Shown here: positions 61,794 to 64,000 of the stretch, piece after piece
Layout: each line of letters starts with the position of its first letter
Numbering within the stretch: the stretch's first letter is position 1
Assembly: GCA_964574985.1 (NCBI GenBank)
Contig: CAZNPH010000015.1
Span: 42,686-106,685, forward strand
Source: CAZNPH01 sp964574985
Lineage (GTDB): Bacteria > Bacteroidota > Bacteroidia > Bacteroidales > SM23-62
Reading direction: 5' to 3'
Length of the DNA stretch: 64,000 nucleotides
Program-made: the position numbers and the translations under genes
Notes under the pieces: model-generated
Told to the model about the DNA's origin: nothing
The model's database searches: none
Seen by the model: the letters and a program-made list of their open reading frames with translations, nothing else

Positions 61794-63285
61794 GTTTTTT
61801 GACGGTCTTTTTCCCAAATATCCTGAACCACCGCAAATATTTTTTGGCCAGGTCGAAATAGGTGTCGATGTTCATGATGACCGAATCAGTTGTGGCTTTG
61901 TAGGTCAGGAAAACACCCAGGGGGAGAAGGATGAGTGAAGAGATCCACATTCCCTGGCAGGCAGGCAAAATGCTCTCGCGAACAAACTTCTCTCCGGTCA
62001 GGGAAATAATGTAATACAACAAAAAGAAAAAAACCGAAACCACCACCGGCATGCCCAGTCCGCCTTTCCGGATGATAGCTCCGAGGGGTGCGCCAATAAA
62101 AAAGAAAATGAAGCAGGCAAATGAAAGGGTGAACTTCCGCTGGATCTCGATCTGGTATTTCCGTAATCTTCTGATCTTTCCGTCGGAATTGGTGAAGCCT
62201 GAGCTGGAAAAATTCAATACCGAACGGGCATGGTTCAGAGCGAGGGATATGATCTTTTTCTTATCCCGTACCGGAAGGGAAGCATAGAGACTGTCGGGGC
62301 TGACGGTCAGCACCGGTTTACGGTCTTTTTGCAGGTTCGTGCTGTCCCTGCCGGGATCCCGGGATGAATTTTTAGGTTTGGGAATATGCAGGTAGCTTTT
62401 ATTCCGGAGTTGCCTGTTCAATTTGTCATATACGTGGCTGATCTGATCTTTCAGGGAATCTTCGTAATACTGCAGTTGTCCCAGGTTCATCATCTGGTAA
62501 TGGCTTTTAAAAAGATCCTGGTCGGTGCGGACCAGGCCGAAGCCCGAAAGTTCGATCATCATTTTCTGCTCCATGAAGTGGTCCCTCCGGTGCGGGTAAG
62601 TGACCCGGCTGCGCCTTTTTTTATCGCTTTCCATCTCGGTATAACTATTCCCGCTGTATAATGTCAGGATCAGATAACGTTCGTCAGCAGACAATTTCAT
62701 AATCCCCGAATCGGCCCGGGTAATGCTGACATTCCCTTTTCTTTCGGTGTGATCGTAAATCCGTATGTCATAAAGCATGTCGGTCCGGGAATCCTTTTTC
62801 CCGATCCGGATGCTGTAGCCCTCGATCCCATTGTAAAAAATGCCCTCCTTGATCTGCAGCTCGGGCCTCTGACGCTGTATGTCATATAACAGTGACCGCA
62901 TTTTCAAATTGGATATGGGGAGCACGTTGTTGGAAAAGAAAAAAGCGCCAATGCTCAGCATGACCGTAAAAACGATCAAAGGCATCATGATCCGAAGCAG
63001 TGGAATGCCGGAGGATTTCAAAGCGATCAGCTCATAGTTTTCAGCCAGGTTGCCCATGGTCATTAGGGAAGCGAGCAGAATGGCCAGGGGGACGGCCATG
63101 GGGACCAGACTGGTGGATGTATATATCAGCAGCTCCGCGATGACGGGAAATTCAAGCCCTTTTCCGACCAGGTCGTCGATATATCTCCAGAGAAACTGCA
63201 TCAGAAGGATAAAGATCACGATGACAAAAGTCAGCAGAAAAGGGCCGAGAAAAGATTTCAATATCAGGCGATACAATCTCTTCAC
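61768..63285 (-). CDS. LptF/LptG-type lipopolysaccharide export permease
   Basis: The 505-residue inner-membrane protein has six helices in two groups: SFLGPFLLTFVIVIFILLMQ and MAVPLAILLASLMTMGNLAE (with the coupling-helix-like YELIALKSSGIPLLRIMMPL), then KFTLSFACFIFFFIGAPLGA, VSVFFFLLYYIISLTGEKF and SSLILLPLGVFLTYKATT. A large central periplasmic domain of about 200 residues explains the length over the 360 of LptF. It works with LptB to lift LPS or another lipid. Start is GTG 63285. First gene of the GT and ribBA operon. Confidence 0.9.
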   Translation of the reverse strand: MKRLYRLILKSFLGPFLLTFVIVIFILLMQFLWRYIDDLVGKGLEFPVIAELLIYTSTSLVPMAVPLAILLASLMTMGNLAENYELIALKSSGIPLLRIMMPLIVFTVMLSIGAFFFSNNVLPISNLKMRSLLYDIQRQRPELQIKEGIFYNGIEGYSIRIGKKDSRTDMLYDIRIYDHTERKGNVSITRADSGIMKLSADERYLILTLYSGNSYTEMESDKKRRSRVTYPHRRDHFMEQKMMIELSGFGLVRTDQDLFKSHYQMMNLGQLQYYEDSLKDQISHVYDKLNRQLRNKSYLHIPKPKNSSRDPGRDSTNLQKDRKPVLTVSPDSLYASLPVRDKKKIISLALNHARSVLNFSSSGFTNSDGKIRRLRKYQIEIQRKFTLSFACFIFFFIGAPLGAIIRKGGLGMPVVVSVFFFLLYYIISLTGEKFVRESILPACQGMWISSLILLPLGVFLTYKATTDSVIMNIDTYFDLAKKYLRWFRIFGKKTVKKHEPAASVQ

Positions 63286-63310
63286 GAATATAAAATTGAG
63301 TTCGACATAA

Positions 63311-63410
63311 AATTATAAGCCTGTTTCAATATCAGCTCAAAGGTTATGATTCTTTGTTGCCGGCCTCCCGCAGGCCGTCTGTGGTTCTGGCCGGCGACCA
63401 CCCCATTTGT
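63311..63410. repeat. Dispersed intergenic element, copy B (first part)
   Basis: Matches copy A at 50643-50741 nearly base for base at both ends: AATTATAAGC, TCAAAGGTTATGATT, stem GCCGGCC (63359) / GGCCGGC (63389), and CCCCATTTGT. The 23-base loop between stems has the same length but different sequence. The second stem arm (ATGGGGGTT), present in copy A, is missing directly downstream. It lies between the START-like and LptF-like genes. Confidence 0.7.
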
Positions 63411-63460
63411 AAAACAAAAACGTGAACAAGGATACAATATTTCATGCAGGCACAATCAAC

Positions 63461-63838
63461 TTAGAGTCCGATGCTGTGCTTGAGTTCGGCGATCTGGGTA
63501 TCCCATAGCTCAATGGCATCTTCTTTCTCATCATCATGGGCGAAATCGGTGATCATCAGTGCCAGGTCTCCCGTCAGCTCGTCTTTGTGTATGCGGAATT
63601 CGAAATAGGACGAATCATCATTATCATCAAGCCAGTGAAACCTGATGTAGGTGTTGTTCTTCTTGTTGATCACCTTCGCTTTTTGTTCGGTTCCTTCCCA
63701 TACGAAAGTATATGTTTTGCCGTCCAGGTTCACATTGTCGGCGAACCATTCGGAAAGTCCGCCAGGTGTGCTGAGTCTGGGAAAGACAACGTTCGGCGAG
63801 GAATTCAGGGTATATTCAAGTTCAAATTTCTTTTTCAT
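63461..63838 (-). CDS. START-like domain protein (AHSA1/SRPBCC type)
   Basis: The 125-residue cytosolic protein follows the helix-grip fold: KKKFELEYTLNSSPNVVFPR, STPGGLSEWFADNVN, KTYTFVWEGTEQKAKVINKK, YIRFHWLDDNDDSSYFEFRI and a C-terminal long helix ELWDTQIAELKHSIG. A small conserved protein of Bacteroidota with unknown ligand. It is flanked on both sides by pieces of the dispersed element. Confidence 0.88.
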   Translation of the reverse strand: MKKKFELEYTLNSSPNVVFPRLSTPGGLSEWFADNVNLDGKTYTFVWEGTEQKAKVINKKNNTYIRFHWLDDNDDSSYFEFRIHKDELTGDLALMITDFAHDDEKEDAIELWDTQIAELKHSIGL

Positions 63839-63923
63839 GGCGTTTGGCCATTTGATTGGATCAGTATATGAAACACTTATTGCAATATAATAAAATATTT
63901 AATAAAAAAAAGATATGACTACA

Positions 63924-64000
63924 GATCACCGATGGGGGTTTCGTGCGAATATATTTCAGTTAAACATTTAATATATAGCACGTTACAATGTCAGTTCAAA
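63924..64000. repeat. Dispersed intergenic element, tail piece and start of copy C (cut by window edge)
   Basis: GATCACCGATGGGGGTTTCG (63924-63943) matches the tail of copy A (50765-50784) with four changes. From about 63980 the sequence GTTACAATGTCAGTTCAAA repeats the head of copy A. So the window ends inside another copy. Confidence 0.6.

Overview
The window reads as a chromosomal segment of an uncultured or poorly known member of the Bacteroidota, probably near the Bacteroidales/Marinilabiliales. This rests on TAnnTTTG-type -7 boxes with no obvious Shine-Dalgarno sequences, many SPII lipoproteins, a Ser-type sulfatase, an oversized LptF/LptG-like permease, and families typical of the phylum (DUF6340, GldL-like membrane segment, YwqK/MORN proteins, archaeal-type phosphoglycerate mutase). 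No rRNA, tRNA, CRISPR array or intact insertion sequence was recognised.

Left part (1-22 kb): a 5'-truncated-by-window nitronate monooxygenase with cold-shock and RRM genes upstream of it. A glycan-degradation area follows: Ser-type sulfatase with an unusual N-terminal fusion, GH2, esterase-gluconolactonase fusion, prolyl oligopeptidase, GH95-like and GH42-like enzymes, and a DUF1080 protein. It is interleaved with a dense graveyard of broken genes at 2.8-8.1 kb (YncE-like propeller, methyltransferase, GH43-CBM6, ArsP-like permease, second sulfatase). Further wrecks lie at 15.1, 20.6 and 21.0 kb. No SusC/SusD pair is present.

Middle part (22-43 kb): apgM faces a four-gene operon of amino-acid enzymes (M20 amidohydrolase, GNAT, ornithine-racemase-like, alanine racemase). 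Then come dgkA and rtcB (convergent, overlapping), an intact sigma-54 two-component pair beside the shrunken remains of its likely transporter target, a YtcJ amidohydrolase, a beta-helix lipoprotein, MscS, an EEP nuclease, a CCA-adding enzyme, and a thioredoxin - peptide-binding lipoprotein - inactive trypsin-like protein operon.

Right part (43-64 kb) is mostly housekeeping: xseAB, a YwqK/MORN protein, dnaK, panB, an RluA-type synthase, a LysM glucosaminidase, fmt, a divergent CHAD-like protein, glnA with a striking upstream hairpin, a second YwqK protein, a NagB-PIG-L fusion, and a tightly coupled LptF-like/GT4/GT2/ribBA operon. A dispersed intergenic element with a conserved GCCGGCC stem occurs at 50.6 kb and 63.3 kb and starts again at the right edge.

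All calls come from reading translations and bases by eye. Enzyme specificities of glycoside hydrolases and the identities of short fragments are the weakest statements.
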